Source: Candidatus Latescibacterota bacterium (GTDB lineage Bacteria > Latescibacterota > UBA2968). From it: a DNA stretch of 7,773 nucleotides. Below, one piece after another: positions 6,704 through 7,773 of the stretch; within the stretch, counting starts at the first letter, position 1, and each line of letters starts with the position of its first letter. The DNA lies in contig JABIFK010000348.1 of NCBI GenBank assembly GCA_018650745.1, forward strand, positions 1 through 7,773, read 5' to 3'. Position numbers and translations under genes: made by a program. The notes beneath the pieces were generated by a model. That model was not told the origin of the DNA and made no database searches. It was given only the letters and a program-made list of their open reading frames with translations.

Positions 6704-7773
6704 TTATTGGTTTATCATCCGCGCCATTACACCATCAAGGTGCGGAGAATCTACTTTCCCAAGCCACGAAACCAACCGATCTTTCAGTTCCTGTGCCATA
6801 TCGTTGTGTTGATCAATTACATTGTTCATTTCCAAAGGATCATTCACAAGATCGTAAAGCGCGTCAACAGAAGGTGCGTCAGGAGACCTCCCAAACATCA
6901 ACTTCCAACGATCTGTCCGCACCATAAAACTCGGTACCTGAGTGCTCTCCCATTCAGCCACAACAAAATCATCTCCATCCCATCCATTTCCTTCAATCAA
7001 TCCACGAAAGCTATATCCCTGAGAACCAGGATCAGGACAATTCAGATAATCAAGAAATGTCGCAAAAAAATCGCGCTGAGAAATAGGTGCATCCACCTTG
7101 GTTCCTGCGCGAATCACACCTGGCAACCGCATCAACAATGGGATGTGAACAGACTCTTCATAAAATACAAACTTACCTTTCATACCGTGTGCCCCCAGCA
7201 TTTCACCGTGGTCACTGGTAAACACAACCAACGTATTATCAGTCAAGCCCAACTCATCCAACTTGTCCAAAATACGTCCCACATGATCATCAACTTCCTT
7301 TACCAATGCATAGTAGTTTGCAATCATATATCCAATGGTGTCTGGGTTTTGATAGCGAGACAACGCTTCCCACTTTTTGCGATAAGGTGAATCCGTCATA
7401 GGGTCATCAAAACTGTTGGGGAGTGGCATTTGTGATGGATCAAATTGGCGAAAATAATATTCGGTCGATATCATCGGCGGATGGGGTGGGCCAAATGAAC
7501 AGTGCAATGTAAAAGTGTCATCTTTCAATCGTTCCAGTGCGTCAATTGTCTGGTTCGCATCAAATGCTGTGCGCGTGTGCGCTCGGGGAATATCAAGACA
7601 ACCATACATATCTGACTGGCTGCTATCAGGCTGGTAGGGGTCTGTCGCGCCAAAACGTTCATCAATCGGATCGGGCCGGTAAAACCGCTGAGCCCCTTTG
7701 TCCACCACGTCGCCTTCCCGTGCAGAAGGTTCGGGAAGATGTGCATCCAAATACGCACGATAAATACCAGACA
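6704..7773 (-). CDS. Sulfatase, C-terminal part (truncated by the window edge)
   Basis: The frame is open through the right edge, so the visible 355 residues are the C-terminal part of a longer sulfatase; the in-frame TTG at 7748-7750 is an internal Leu codon and not a start. Seen, numbered in the visible part: CSFGPPHPP (about 91-99) with the substrate-side His; the Asn/Tyr-rich ANYYALVKEVDDHVGRILD helix; FTSDHGEMLGAHG (DHG 187-189), carrying the metal ligands; MKGKFVFYEES with K200 as the usual second active-site Lys; and the WKLMFG and LYDLVNDPLEMNN C-terminal strands. The nucleophile motif C/S-x-P-x-R and any signal peptide lie beyond the edge, so sulfatase type and location are unknown. 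The TAA stop is 14 nt from the start of the sialidase-like gene, which implies translational proximity and an operon. The closest functional reading is a glycan or choline-type sulfatase. Confidence 0.93.
   Translation of the reverse strand, partial: SGIYRAYLDAHLPEPSAREGDVVDKGAQRFYRPDPIDERFGATDPYQPDSSQSDMYGCLDIPRAHTRTAFDANQTIDALERLKDDTFTLHCSFGPPHPPMISTEYYFRQFDPSQMPLPNSFDDPMTDSPYRKKWEALSRYQNPDTIGYMIANYYALVKEVDDHVGRILDKLDELGLTDNTLVVFTSDHGEMLGAHGMKGKFVFYEESVHIPLLMRLPGVIRAGTKVDAPISQRDFFATFLDYLNCPDPGSQGYSFRGLIEGNGWDGDDFVVAEWESTQVPSFMVRTDRWKLMFGRSPDAPSVDALYDLVNDPLEMNNVIDQHNDMAQELKDRLVSWLGKVDSPHLDGVMARMINQ

Noticed and set aside
6608..7390. 260-codon open frame on the plus strand
   Set aside because: It lies antisense to the well-supported sulfatase and the start of the sialidase-like gene, has no ribosome binding site evidence, and its translation has no recognisable family pattern.
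7748..7750. TTG as the start of the right-edge sulfatase
   Set aside because: The frame stays open to the window edge, no ribosome binding site is seen, and the catalytic N-terminal third of a sulfatase would be missing, so the codon is internal.
1..7773. CRISPR arrays, tRNA/rRNA genes, insertion sequences, or phage genes
   Set aside because: No spaced direct repeats, cloverleaf-like segments, transposase motifs or phage protein patterns were seen on either strand.

Overview
This 7.8 kb window is a one-directional (minus-strand) stretch of bacterial carbohydrate- and ester-processing genes. No phylogenetic marker is present. The many sulfatase and sialidase-like genes, the moderate GC content (roughly 42-55% by gene, judged from sampled lines) and the TPR-PhoD fusion recall sulfatase-rich uncultured groups such as Poribacteria, Latescibacterota or Planctomycetes-related bacteria. 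That placement is inference only.

Layout in the direction of transcription (right to left): (1) the C-terminal 355 residues of a sulfatase running off the right edge; (2) 14 nt downstream, a cytoplasmic five-Asp-box sialidase-family beta-propeller, almost certainly co-transcribed with it; (3) after about 135 nt, a secreted BNR_4-type beta-propeller protein with two Asp-boxes, AT-richer than its neighbours; (4) after about 97 nt, a complete sulfatase with a Cys-type CSPAR motif but an Asn where the second active-site Lys is usually found; (5) after about 175 nt, a secreted TPR plus PhoD-like metallophosphatase; (6) a strong minus-strand Rho-independent terminator with an 11-bp perfect stem and T7 tract; (7) a 374-nt gap holding a G/C-run inverted repeat; (8) the first 76 codons of a gene leaving the left edge, possibly a glycyl-radical (pyruvate-formate-lyase-like) enzyme.

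The genes together suggest removal of sulfate and phosphate esters and recognition or cleavage of acidic glycans such as sulfated or uronic/sialic-type polysaccharides. Two products (BNR_4 protein, PhoD) carry export signals. Two (complete sulfatase, sialidase-like) do not, so the work may be divided between the cell surface and the cytoplasm. No SusC/SusD, TonB transporter, regulator, mobile element, CRISPR array or RNA gene was seen. I found no convincing new system. The most unusual points are the altered sulfatase active site, the compositional contrast of the BNR_4 gene, and a 19-nt identity between the terminator arm and the BNR_4 coding sequence.
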